Below are positions 1-7,358 of a stretch of 34,608 bases of DNA, piece by piece. The stretch spans positions 1-34,608 of the forward strand of contig CANRIG010000031.1 in assembly GCA_947630595.1 (NCBI GenBank). Direction: 5' to 3'. Both the position numbers and the translations under genes were made by a program. Position 1 is the first letter of the stretch, and each line of letters begins with the position of its first letter. Under the pieces are notes generated by a model. That model saw only the letters and a program-made list of their open reading frames with translations, made no database searches and was not told where the DNA came from. The stretch is from an uncultured Lachnospiraceae bacterium (GTDB lineage: Bacteria; Bacillota; Clostridia; Lachnospirales; Lachnospiraceae).

Positions 1-6
1 TTTATA

Positions 7-97
7 GGAAACGACAAAACGATTTTCGTTTTGCTCGTTTCCCGCGCCGAATTTGCGCTGCGTAAGCAGCATATTTCTGGTGCAAATTCGCGCGCAT
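7..97. repeat. double-hairpin intergenic repeat-like element
   Basis: Two adjacent dyads are visible. Bases 7-22 pair with 26-42 in a stem of about 16 bp with one bulged C and a 3-nt loop. Bases 43-58 pair with about 80-95 (arms centred on GAATTTGC / GCAAATTC), enclosing an inner CTGC-GTAA-GCAG hairpin. A minus-strand reading frame runs through it, but its protein is low-complexity and overlaps the end of the next gene, so I read the stretch as a structured non-coding repeat of REP type. That it is multicopy is inference. Confidence 0.45.
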
Positions 98-145
98 CCC
101 CCGGAGGGACTGTAGCAAACGGAACATATATTTGACGTTTGCTAT

Positions 146-219
146 AGAATCGGTAAAGCCGTATTCCTGGCTCGCAGGGGCCAGAGAATCGTGAAGCTGT
201 ATTCCCGACTCGCAGGGAG
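146..219. repeat. 39-bp period direct repeat, two copies
   Basis: Bases 146-180 and 185-219 are diverged copies of one 35-base unit (shared GTATTCC and ACTCGCAGGG/GCTCGCAGGG cores) spaced 39 bp apart. They lie just downstream of the stop of the minus-strand VWA-like gene. No coding role is apparent. Confidence 0.6.
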
Positions 220-273
220 CAAATGACAGAGGATTCTGCAGCCAGCCCGGAGCTATATTGCGGTCTGCCCCGA

Positions 274-1293
274 TCATTCTTCTGCCGGGGACAGAAAATC
301 GTCGGGCAGGTTGAGGTTGAGGCGGACCGCCCAGCCCGGGATTTCATGCTTTTCCGTCTGCCGGTTCAGAAAGACGAAGGTGGTGTCGTAGGGCGGCGCG
401 GTGCGCGGGAAAATGCCGTCGCCGTCGGTGAAATATAAAAGCCCGCGTAAATGGCGGATTTCCTTTCTGGCGATCTGCCGGTTTAAAAGCTCGAAAACCG
501 GGCGAAAATCCGTGTCGCCCTGGCCCAGGATGCGCAGCTGCTCCAGCGACGCTTCCCATTCTTCGACGCCGGTAAAAATACGGTATTCCTGAATCATCGA
601 GTCGCACTGGATGAAATGCAGTCGCATCCTTGCAAAAAAGTTTTCGCGCTGGCGCAGGATGCTCCACGTTTCCTCGAGAAAGCGGCGCACAATGCGGCCC
701 GAGCAGGAGCCGGAGGTGTCGATGGCGACGGCGAGCTCGTCGAGCCGGTTGACCTCCCGGTATTCGAGGGGCTCGATCAGGGGCAGATTGCCGTAGCGCT
801 CCAGCCCGTAGCAGTAGGGAATGTAATCAAAAGAGGCCATGTCGAGCAGCGGTTCTTCGCGCGGGATGGTGAAGCGGCGCAGAAACTGCCGGTAGTCCAT
901 GGAATCCCTGCGCGCAAGACCGGCCGGCTCGGACTCATCGCCGGGAGAGCGGCCGCGCCGCGAATGGTCTCCGGCGGAATCAGTCCGGTGTTTGCCGGCC
1001 TGCGCCGCCAGCGCGCGCGCCGTATCCGGGGCAAGCCCGTGCAGCTCCAGATAGGTCTGCCGCAGGCGGTCCGGGTCGGTCAGAAACGCTTCGCAGACCA
1101 GAGACGGCTCATAACAGAGCAATTTTTCAGGACGGCCCAGACACAGCGCCTCCGCCATGCCCGGCTGCGCGCAGAGCGGGAAGCGGCCGAAGGTTTCCGG
1201 CGGCAGCGGGGCGCAGACGAGCGCCTCCTCCTGCAAAAGCAGCAGAATCCGGCGGGAAATGGATGCAGTTTCGCGATTTTCCGTGTGCTTCAA
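274..1293 (-). CDS. VWA-like domain protein (DUF2201 family), internally shortened
   Basis: A 339-residue soluble protein. The C-terminal half (about 183-335) is a von Willebrand A-like domain with an intact MIDAS start, DTSGS at 192-196, and a second acidic loop, FTDGDG, near 290. DUF2201 proteins normally carry an N-terminal putative metallopeptidase-like domain with an HExxH-type motif. Here residues 75-86 end in LELHGL and run straight into a charged linker (about 95-130), so this half looks shortened and the motif is absent. Family members usually sit next to a MoxR-type AAA+ ATPase; none is in the window. The start is a TTG preceded by GAGGTAA. Its role is unknown; metal-dependent protein binding or chaperone-like work with an ATPase is inferred from the family. 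Confidence 0.75.
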   Translation of the reverse strand: MKHTENRETASISRRILLLLQEEALVCAPLPPETFGRFPLCAQPGMAEALCLGRPEKLLCYEPSLVCEAFLTDPDRLRQTYLELHGLAPDTARALAAQAGKHRTDSAGDHSRRGRSPGDESEPAGLARRDSMDYRQFLRRFTIPREEPLLDMASFDYIPYCYGLERYGNLPLIEPLEYREVNRLDELAVAIDTSGSCSGRIVRRFLEETWSILRQRENFFARMRLHFIQCDSMIQEYRIFTGVEEWEASLEQLRILGQGDTDFRPVFELLNRQIARKEIRHLRGLLYFTDGDGIFPRTAPPYDTTFVFLNRQTEKHEIPGWAVRLNLNLPDDFLSPAEE

Positions 1294-1335
1294 CTGGTTA
1301 CCTCGTTAATGCGAAAAATTTTTTTCAATTTTTTG

Positions 1336-1364
1336 GTGACAAAAACAAAGACTGATACTATAAT
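1336..1364 (+). promoter_or_regulatory. sigma-A type promoter for the GGDEF gene
   Basis: GTGACA (1336-1341), a 17-bp spacer and a consensus TATAAT (1359-1364). The transcript would have a leader of about 125 nt before the TTG start at 1498. The leader has a possible stem between GCGTCCG near 1373 and CGGACGT near 1422. Confidence 0.7.
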
Positions 1365-1497
1365 ACAAGAGAGCGTCCGTAAGCAATAAAGGTTGTTTTT
1401 CTGAATTATAGCACAGAATCGGACGTCTGTCTGTGGCAAAAGTGTGATCGGCGCGGATTTTGGCGCCGTTGGTCTGACGATAAGAGAGGAACGGGCT

Positions 1498-2400
1498 TTG
1501 GAGAACAGGAACTGTGAATTACTTTTTGATTATCTGCACAGCATTCTGAAGGGCGAAGAGCACCCGTTGCTGGACGTGGAGCAGCTGGAGGAACCATACC
1601 GGAAGCTGGGCCGGGAACTGCACAGCCTTCAGGAAGTGGTCAGCGAGGCGCGGGAGTACGCGGCGGATCTTTCCAGAGGGGATTTGTCGCGGGAGTACCC
1701 GGCGCAGGGAAATTTTCTGTGCACGCATCTGAAGGAGCTGCACTCGAATCTGAAGCATCTGACCTGGCAGGCGAAGCGCGTGGCGATGGGAGACTATTCG
1801 CAGCATGTGTCTTACCTGGGCGAGTTTTCGGATGCGTTCAACGAGATGACGGATCAGCTCAAGGAGCGCGAGGCTTTGCTGGAGGCGGAGCAGGAGCGCA
1901 CCAGACAGCGCATGGCGCAGAAGGCGTATTTCGATCCGGGGACCGGCATTCACAATCGTCTTTATTTTGAGGAATACATGCAGAACGCGCTGCATCAGAA
2001 GCAGGATTTCACGCTCGGCTATATGGATCTGGACGATCTTAAATCAGTGAACGACCGGTTCGGCCACAATGAGGGCGACAATTATATCCGCAATTTTGTT
2101 TCCGTGGTACGGCATCAGTTCCGCGGCACGGACCTGCTGGCCCGCATCGGCGGGGACGAGTTCTGCATCGTCGTCCCGGCGTGCATCGGCAGCATCGTCG
2201 CGAACAAGCTGCAGGAGGCGGAGCGCATCTTTGCCACGAACAACAAAAAGCAGTATCACGCCAGCTTCAGCTACGGCCTGATCGAGGTTCGCGGCGGGGA
2301 GAACACCATGACGCTGGACGAGATCATTCAGCTTGCGGATTCGCGGATGTACCAGTGCAAGCGGGAAAACAAAAAGAAGTATGAAGGGAAAGAAGGATAA
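1498..2400 (+). CDS. diguanylate cyclase with HAMP-like region (GGDEF)
   Basis: Makes cyclic di-GMP from two GTP. The TTG at 1498 is preferred over the upstream in-frame GTG (1444) because AGAGAGGAA lies just ahead of it; this gives 300 residues. Residues about 1-130 are helical and HAMP-like (VAMGDYSQHV, FSDAFNEMTDQL), without an obvious transmembrane segment, followed by a coiled linker. The GGDEF domain spans about 140-297, with DPGTGIHNR at its start, an intact GGDEF active site and an RxxD inhibitory site (RGTD) five residues upstream, so product inhibition is likely. No EAL domain is present. The putP-like gene starts 4 bp after the stop, so the two are co-transcribed. The input sensed by the N-terminus is unknown. 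Confidence 0.9.
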   Translation: MENRNCELLFDYLHSILKGEEHPLLDVEQLEEPYRKLGRELHSLQEVVSEAREYAADLSRGDLSREYPAQGNFLCTHLKELHSNLKHLTWQAKRVAMGDYSQHVSYLGEFSDAFNEMTDQLKEREALLEAEQERTRQRMAQKAYFDPGTGIHNRLYFEEYMQNALHQKQDFTLGYMDLDDLKSVNDRFGHNEGDNYIRNFVSVVRHQFRGTDLLARIGGDEFCIVVPACIGSIVANKLQEAERIFATNNKKQYHASFSYGLIEVRGGENTMTLDEIIQLADSRMYQCKRENKKKYEGKEG

Positions 2401-2403
2401 GCA

Positions 2404-3939
2404 ATGAGCGGTTCATTGGGCTGGATTTTTCTGGCATTTATTCTGTACCTTGCCCTGATGGTAGTGGTGGGTGCGGTTTACGCGAAAACAAATAAGAGCT
2501 CGGAGGATTATTTCCTGGGCGGCCGTAATCTGGGCGGATTTGTGGCGGCGCTTTCGGCGCAGGCATCCGACATGAGCGGCTGGCTGCTGATGGGACTTCC
2601 GGGTTCTGTTTATGCGCTGGGCACGGGGCAGTCGTGGATTGCCATCGGTCTGTTTATCGGCACGGTGTGCAACTGGCTGTTCATTTCCAAGCGGCTGCGC
2701 CGGTATACGATCCGCGCCAACAATTCTCTGACGCTCCCGACCTATTTTGAAAACCGTTTCCACGACAAAAAGCGGATTCTGCTTCTGGTGTCGTCGGTGA
2801 CGATTGTCATTTTCTTCCTGGTCTATACGGCGTCCGCACTGGCGGCGGGCGGCAAGCTGTTCAACCTCGTATTCGGCGTGGACTACCGCGTCGCGATGAC
2901 GATCGGCGCCGCGGTGATTCTGGTCTATACGTTTATGGGCGGCTTTATGGCGGTCTGCACGACGGATTTTATCCAGGGCACGCTGATGCTGGTCGGCCTG
3001 CTGGCGGTGCCGCTCGTGGCTCTGCACTTTGTGGGGACCGGCAATCTGGCTTCCATTATTGAGGAGAGCAATGTGGCGGGAGGCGCTTCTTCCTATTTAA
3101 ATATCCTCCACAACGGAGGAAAGCCGCACCGCTTTATCGATATCATTTCCCAGCTCGCCTGGGGCTTCGGCTATATGGGCATGCCGCACATCCTGGTGCG
3201 CTTCATGGCGGTCAAGGATGAGCAGGAGCTCAAAAAGTCCAAGGGCATCGCAATTTTGTGGGTGACGCTGTCGCTGTTTTTCGCCTGTGTGATCGGCGTG
3301 GTCGGCAGGGCGTACCTGTACCCGAAGGTTCTGGAGGGCGGCCAGACGGAGAACGTCTTCATCGAGGTCATTATCAAAATGTTCACAAGCGACCTGACGA
3401 TGCCGGTGGTCGGCGGCATTTTCCTCTGCGGTATTCTGGCGGCGATCATGTCGACGGCGGATTCGCAGCTGCTCGTCAGCGCCTCCAGCGTGGCCGAGGA
3501 TATTTACCGCGGATTCCTGCGCAAGGATGCGGACAACAAGACCGTCATGCGCGTCAGCCGTATCACTGTGCTGGTGATTGCGGTGCTCGCGTACCTGATC
3601 GCGCTTGACCCGAACAGCTCGATCATGGGCCTGGTGTCCAATGCCTGGTCCGGCCTGGGTTCGGCGTTCGGCCCCACCGTGCTGCTGTCGCTGTTCTGGA
3701 AGCGCACCAATTTCCACGGAGCGGTGGCCGGCATCGTGACAGGCGCCCTGACGGTGATCGTCTGGGATTACATTCCGCTTGTGGGCGGCCAGACGCTGGG
3801 CACGGCGACCGGCCTGTATTCGCTGGTGGTTGGCTTCGGGCTGAGCCTGCTGGCGATTATCGTCGTCAGCCTTCTGACCCCGCCGCCGACCGCGGAGATG
3901 CTGCAGGAGTTTGAGGACGCGAAGAATGGAAACATCTGA
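2404..3939 (+). CDS. putP: sodium/proline symporter (SSS family, PutP-type)
   Basis: A 511-residue integral membrane protein of the solute:sodium symporter family with about 13 hydrophobic segments, matching PutP in length. PutP hallmarks are present: the early QASDMSGWLLMGLPG stretch (about 52-66), which carries Na+/proline-binding residues in the family, and ADSQLLVSASSVAED (about 355-369) for the second Na+-site helix. Proline is the most likely substrate; other SSS substrates cannot be excluded from sequence alone. The ATG lies 4 bp after the diguanylate cyclase stop with GAAGGATAAGC ahead of it, suggesting translational coupling. In gut Clostridia this would feed proline to Stickland-type metabolism or osmoprotection (inference). 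Confidence 0.92.
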   Translation: MSGSLGWIFLAFILYLALMVVVGAVYAKTNKSSEDYFLGGRNLGGFVAALSAQASDMSGWLLMGLPGSVYALGTGQSWIAIGLFIGTVCNWLFISKRLRRYTIRANNSLTLPTYFENRFHDKKRILLLVSSVTIVIFFLVYTASALAAGGKLFNLVFGVDYRVAMTIGAAVILVYTFMGGFMAVCTTDFIQGTLMLVGLLAVPLVALHFVGTGNLASIIEESNVAGGASSYLNILHNGGKPHRFIDIISQLAWGFGYMGMPHILVRFMAVKDEQELKKSKGIAILWVTLSLFFACVIGVVGRAYLYPKVLEGGQTENVFIEVIIKMFTSDLTMPVVGGIFLCGILAAIMSTADSQLLVSASSVAEDIYRGFLRKDADNKTVMRVSRITVLVIAVLAYLIALDPNSSIMGLVSNAWSGLGSAFGPTVLLSLFWKRTNFHGAVAGIVTGALTVIVWDYIPLVGGQTLGTATGLYSLVVGFGLSLLAIIVVSLLTPPPTAEMLQEFEDAKNGNI

Positions 3940-3961
3940 GTTTCGCCGGAAATACGGCTGT

Positions 3962-3988
3962 TTTACCTCTTGCATAAGGGGCTATAAT
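3962..3988 (+). promoter_or_regulatory. probable rubredoxin promoter
   Basis: A consensus -10, TATAAT (3983-3988), lies about 32 bp upstream of the rubredoxin start. The -35 is weak (TTTACC at 3962-3967, short spacing). It suggests rubredoxin can be transcribed separately from putP. Confidence 0.45.
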
Positions 3989-4019
3989 AGAAACAGAAAA
4001 CAGAAAGGTGGTAAAAAAG

Positions 4020-4178
4020 ATGAAAAAATATGTATGTGATCCGTGCGGTTATGAGTATGACCCGGCAGTAGGCGACCCGGACAACGGGATCGCGGCAGGG
4101 ACTGCGTTTGAAGATCTCCCGGAAGATTGGGTCTGCCCGATCTGCGGAGCAGGAAAGGACGAGTTTTCAGAGGCATAA
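4020..4178 (+). CDS. rubredoxin
   Basis: A 52-residue one-electron carrier with a single Fe(Cys)4 centre. Both metal-binding hairpins are present: [12 protein letters not shown] (Cys6, Cys9) and [13 protein letters not shown] (Cys39, Cys42), with the usual aromatic and [11 protein letters not shown] residues between. Length is typical. The ATG follows GAAAGGTGG. Such proteins deliver electrons to rubrerythrin, desulfoferrodoxin or flavodiiron proteins for oxygen and peroxide defence in anaerobes; no partner gene is next to it. It stands between putP and a large inverted repeat. Confidence 0.95.
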   Translation: MKKYVCDPCGYEYDPAVGDPDNGIAAGTAFEDLPEDWVCPICGAGKDEFSEA

Positions 4179-4224
4179 GCTGGAAAGGCTTTTGTCCGCC
4201 GGAGCCAGACAGTGCGGGGCTATT

Positions 4225-4330
4225 AGAAATACCAGACAGGGCCTGGCACAATCCGGTTGTACACATGTCTGAGACAGATGTAACGAAGACTAGGTGAACA
4301 ACCGGATCGTGCCGGGCCCGCCGTATTTCT
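4225..4330. repeat. large imperfect inverted repeat between convergent genes
   Basis: Bases 4225-4260 and 4298-4330 are inverted copies (AGAAATAC ends, GGGCC and ATCCGGTTGT cores) around a loop of about 37 nt. The element sits between rubredoxin and the convergent hypothetical gene. It is where a bidirectional terminator would be, but there is no T-run on either strand, so it could also be a small MITE-like or structured RNA element. Confidence 0.6.
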
Positions 4331-4335
4331 GCAGT

Positions 4336-4752
4336 TTACAGCCGGTCGATGATCTCCGACGCCCGCAGCGCCCTCTGAATAATGTAGCGGGTCTCCGCCG
4401 ACATATCGGGGGACGCGCTGATGTGGAACGGTTTCCCGTTCAGGAGCGCGATCGAAAGCTGATAGACGTAATACTCGTCGTCCGTCTGCTCCTCCGCGAG
4501 CGCGTCGCCCTTGACGCTCATCTCGCGGGTGTCCTTGTCCTTTCCGAGGCTCATATCGGTCAGCGTTTCCAGCATGACGCAGAAGTGCTTTTCATCCCAG
4601 GCCGACAGGTACACGCATTTACAGACGCCCTTGTTGAAAAAGGGGTAGTGGGAGAAACAGTCCATCAGTTCCTTGAAGCGGGTGCGGTGCCCGGAGTCCT
4701 CAAACATTTTTTCCGCATCCAGCGCCGCAAAACATTTCTCTCTCCAGTCCAT
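4336..4752 (-). CDS. conserved hypothetical protein, 138 aa
   Basis: A soluble acidic protein of 138 residues with no signal peptide, membrane segment or recognised catalytic motif. Visible features are two close cysteines (GVCKCVY, about 47-51), a DKDTRE stretch and a conserved-looking ending, RYIIQRALRASEIIDRL. The ATG at 4752 is chosen because GGAGGGAA sits 5-6 nt upstream; the longer open frame runs through the riboswitch and is not real. A well-spaced promoter lies at 4837-4865. I do not recognise a function. It faces away from the riboswitch-controlled operon with adjacent divergent promoters, which may be coincidental. Confidence 0.75.
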   Translation of the reverse strand: MDWREKCFAALDAEKMFEDSGHRTRFKELMDCFSHYPFFNKGVCKCVYLSAWDEKHFCVMLETLTDMSLGKDKDTREMSVKGDALAEEQTDDEYYVYQLSIALLNGKPFHISASPDMSAETRYIIQRALRASEIIDRL

Positions 4753-4836
4753 ACCATTCCCTCCGTTTGCCGTATGATATTGTCCGCCCGCGTCCGTCTG
4801 CCGGATGCTCCCGCGGGCGAACGGAAAGTAAAATAA

Positions 4837-4865
4837 ATTATAGTAGAAAAAAGTCGAAAATACAA
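4837..4865 (-). promoter_or_regulatory. promoter for the 138-aa hypothetical gene
   Basis: On the minus strand TTGTAT (4865-4860), a 17-bp spacer and TATAAT (4842-4837) lie about 85 bp upstream of the ATG at 4752. Confidence 0.65.
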
Positions 4866-4887
4866 GGTGGCAATGCGGGAAAAGGGA

Positions 4888-4916
4888 TTGAAAATTTGAA
4901 CACAGTGTGCTATAGT
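4888..4916 (+). promoter_or_regulatory. promoter for the cobalamin-riboswitch operon
   Basis: TTGAAA (4888-4893), a 17-bp spacer and TATAGT (4911-4916) lie directly upstream of the riboswitch, so transcription would begin near 4923. Confidence 0.7.
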
Positions 4917-4939
4917 CTGAATAACTGAACAGGGAAGGC

Positions 4940-5105
4940 AACAGGTGTCGGGCTGCTTCGGCAGTCCGGTGAAAAGGGAAACAGGTGTGAATCCTGTGCG
5001 ATCTCGTCACTGTATTTAGGGAGTGCGGGCCATGATGCCACTGGGAAACCGGGAAGGCGGCTGCGCATGATGATCTATGAGTCAGGAGACCTGCCTGCCG
5101 CCGGT
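4940..5105 (+). promoter_or_regulatory. cobalamin (B12) riboswitch
   Basis: The conserved core elements occur in order: GGGAA...GGTG.GAATCC (4976-4994), the CACTGT block (5008-5013), GCCACTGGGAAACCGGGAAG (about 5037-5056) and the B12 box GTCAGGAGACCTGCC (5081-5095). These match the AdoCbl-class consensus. It lies between the operon promoter and the cbiK-like gene, with a terminator-like hairpin just 3'. In this class corrinoid binding normally reduces expression, so the downstream genes should be induced when B12 is scarce. Confidence 0.95.
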
Positions 5106-5111
5106 GCGGGA

Positions 5112-5157
5112 GCGGACGCTCCAAACCACGAGGAATTGGTTTCGCCGTCTTTTTTTA
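5112..5157 (+). terminator. probable riboswitch-controlled terminator
   Basis: CGG/CCG plus AAACCA/TGGTTT stem segments are followed by TC and a run of seven T immediately after the B12 box. It is a plausible expression platform for transcriptional attenuation. A separate AT-rich hairpin at 5196-5224 (CTGATGT/ACATCAG) follows before the cbiK ribosome site. Confidence 0.55.
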
Positions 5158-5267
5158 TTGCTTTGGTGCAGTTCTGTTTTCCGTACCTGAAAAAGCTGAT
5201 GTAATTTATAAATATAAACATCAGAGGACAATGCAGAAGCGTTGCCCTGAAAAAGGAGGAAGACAGA

Positions 5268-6239
5268 ATGAAAAAGAGGACAGGAAAGGCTTTGGTGTTT
5301 GGCATGACGATGGCTGCGATGCTTGCCATGGGCGCAATGACGGCCGGCGCTGAGGAGACGGAGGCCGCTTCGGAAGCGGCGGAGGAGGAGACGGAGGCTT
5401 ACACGGGCGACGCTTCTCTGGACAACGCGAGGAACCAGGATGAGATCGGCGAGAACGAGCTTCTGGTCATCAGCTTCGGGACGAGCTTCAACGACAACCG
5501 GCGCGCGACCATCGGGGCGATCGAGGACGCGATGGAGGCCGCTTTCCCGGACTACTCCGTGCGCAGAGGCTTCACCAGCCAGATCATCATCGAGCATGTA
5601 CTGAGCCGCGACGGCGTCAAGATCGACAATGTCGGCGAGGCTCTGGACCGTGCGATCGACAACGGCGTAAAGACGCTGGTCGTACAGCCGACGCACCTGA
5701 TGAACGGCTATGAGTATACCGATCTGGAGACCGAGCTGGCGGAGTATGCGGATTCGTTTGACAAAATCGCGTTGGGCGCTCCGGTTCTGACGAGCGATGA
5801 GGATTTCGCGGCGGTCGAGAAAGCGATCACCGAGTGGACGGCGGATTACGACGACGGCGAGACTGCGGTCGTATTCATGGGACACGGCACAGAAGCGGAT
5901 TCCAACGCAGTGTACAGCAAGATGCAGGAGCTTCTGACAGCGGACGGATATGAGAACTACTATGTCGGCACGGTGGAGGCGACCCCGTCTCTGGACGATA
6001 TACTGGCGGCGATCGACGGGAAAGGCTACAAGAAGGTAGTGCTGTCTCCGCTGATGATCGTGGCCGGCGACCATGCGAACAACGACATGGCGGGCGACGA
6101 GGAAGGCGCCTGGAAGAAGACGTTTGAGGATGCAGGATATGAGGTAGAGTGTCTGATCCGCGGCCTCGGCGAGAACGAAGCGATCCGCAGCCTCCTTGTG
6201 GAGCATGCGCAGGCGGCGATCGACAGTCTGGCTGAGTAA
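5268..6239 (+). CDS. cbiK: exported CbiK-like sirohydrochlorin cobaltochelatase
   Basis: 323 residues. The chelatase domain (about 62-322) matches anaerobic CbiK: ISFGTSFNDNR at its start, PTHLMNGYEY (His143), MGHGTE (His206) and GDHANNDMAGDEE (His269), the last two histidines being the expected metal-site ligands. CbiK inserts Co2+ into sirohydrochlorin in cobalamin synthesis, normally in the cytoplasm. Here a clear signal peptide precedes it (KKR, hydrophobic 8-26, cleavage likely after AGA at 28), followed by an Ala/Glu-rich spacer (29-46). There is no lipobox Cys. Exported CbiK-type chelatases are known (CbiKP of Desulfovibrio vulgaris is periplasmic). The first gene after the B12 riboswitch, it has a strong AAGGAGG site. 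The substrate outside the cell (cobalt, a corrin precursor or haem) is unknown. Confidence 0.9.
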   Translation: MKKRTGKALVFGMTMAAMLAMGAMTAGAEETEAASEAAEEETEAYTGDASLDNARNQDEIGENELLVISFGTSFNDNRRATIGAIEDAMEAAFPDYSVRRGFTSQIIIEHVLSRDGVKIDNVGEALDRAIDNGVKTLVVQPTHLMNGYEYTDLETELAEYADSFDKIALGAPVLTSDEDFAAVEKAITEWTADYDDGETAVVFMGHGTEADSNAVYSKMQELLTADGYENYYVGTVEATPSLDDILAAIDGKGYKKVVLSPLMIVAGDHANNDMAGDEEGAWKKTFEDAGYEVECLIRGLGENEAIRSLLVEHAQAAIDSLAE

Positions 6240-6380
6240 TTTTTGATTTGACAGCATGGGTATGACAACCGGGACGGATACAGGAATGTGATGGGAGGGA
6301 CACAGCGTGGAGACATGCTGTGTCTGCCTGTTTCAGGGAATAAAAAAGGATCATGGAAAGGAAACAGAAGGAGGAGACAG

Positions 6381-7358
6381 ATGAAAAACAGGAGAAACAG
6401 GATAATTGCGGCGCTGGCTCTGGCGCTGTCCGGCAGCATGGCAATGACCGGGTTCGCGCAGGAGGCGCAGACGGAGGCGGCCGTGGAAGCGCAGGCTGCA
6501 GAGAATGAGTCAGAAAAGGCCGCGGAGACGGAGCTCGCGGAGGCGCAGTCTGAGAAAGCGCAGGCGGACGTTTCGGATCAGGTGGCGACCAAAGATGAGA
6601 TGGCCACGCCGCAGGATGTGGTCAGCGAGGATATGGAGCCGGTCTATGCGGACTCCATCAAGGAGGGAACCTATTCGATCGAGGTGCTTTCCAGCTCCTC
6701 CATGTTCCGCATCATCGACTGCCAGCTCACCGTCGCCGGCGGCGAAATGACGGCGGTGATGACCATGAATGGGGACGGCTATCTGAAGCTGTTTATGGGC
6801 ACCGGCGAGGAAGCGGCCGCGGCTGGGGAGGACGAGTGCATCCCCTTTGAACTGAACGACGACGGAAAGCAGACGTACGAGGTGCCGGTGGAGGCGCTGG
6901 ATATGGGCGTGGACTGCGCCGCGTTCAGCAAGAAAAAAGAAAAATGGTATGACCGCGTGCTGGTATTCAGCGCGGCTTCCCTGCCGCAGGACGCACGGCT
7001 GGATACCGAGATCGTGACGGCGCAGGACCTCGGCCTGGAGGACGGCGCATACACGATCGAGGTGACGCTCGGAGGCGGCTCCGGGAAGGCCGCGGTGGAG
7101 TCGCCGGCGGAGCTGACCGTGGCGGACGGCGCGGCGACGGCGGTGATTGTGTTCAGCAGCCCCAATTACGACTATGTGCTGGTGGACGGCGAGAAATACA
7201 CGACGGTGAACACGGAGGGCAATTCCGCGTTTGAAATCCCGGTGACCATGTTTGACGGGGAGATGCCGATCACGGCGGACACGATTGCCATGAGCACGCC
7301 GCATGAGATCGAGTACACGCTGCACTTTGACTCCGCGACCGCAAAGAAGGCGCAGTGA
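6381..7358 (+). CDS. exported protein with two NEAT-like domains
   Basis: 325 residues. The ATG at 6381 has GAAGGAGGAGACAG ahead of it, better than the upstream in-frame start. A signal peptide (1-26, ending GFA) is followed by a Glu/Ala/Gln-rich spacer (27-90). Two related beta-rich domains follow: about 94-202 (GTYSIEV..., LTVAGGEMTAVMTM) and 219-318 (GAYTIEV..., LTVADGAATAVIVF, SPNYDYVLVDG, ending HEIEYTLHFD). The pattern of a YxIxV strand, 'TVxDGxAxxxIV' and a closing HEYTxxF strand resembles NEAT haem-binding domains; this is by eye. There is no LPXTG, transmembrane anchor or lipobox. Its place between an exported chelatase and an ABC binding protein suggests it captures or hands over a tetrapyrrole or metal ligand. 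Confidence 0.7.
   Translation: MKNRRNRIIAALALALSGSMAMTGFAQEAQTEAAVEAQAAENESEKAAETELAEAQSEKAQADVSDQVATKDEMATPQDVVSEDMEPVYADSIKEGTYSIEVLSSSSMFRIIDCQLTVAGGEMTAVMTMNGDGYLKLFMGTGEEAAAAGEDECIPFELNDDGKQTYEVPVEALDMGVDCAAFSKKKEKWYDRVLVFSAASLPQDARLDTEIVTAQDLGLEDGAYTIEVTLGGGSGKAAVESPAELTVADGAATAVIVFSSPNYDYVLVDGEKYTTVNTEGNSAFEIPVTMFDGEMPITADTIAMSTPHEIEYTLHFDSATAKKAQ

Noticed and set aside
2-277. Minus-strand 91-codon frame at the left edge
   Set aside because: It crosses the hairpin and direct-repeat region, overlaps the end of the VWA-like gene, has no ribosome site and encodes low-complexity basic protein.
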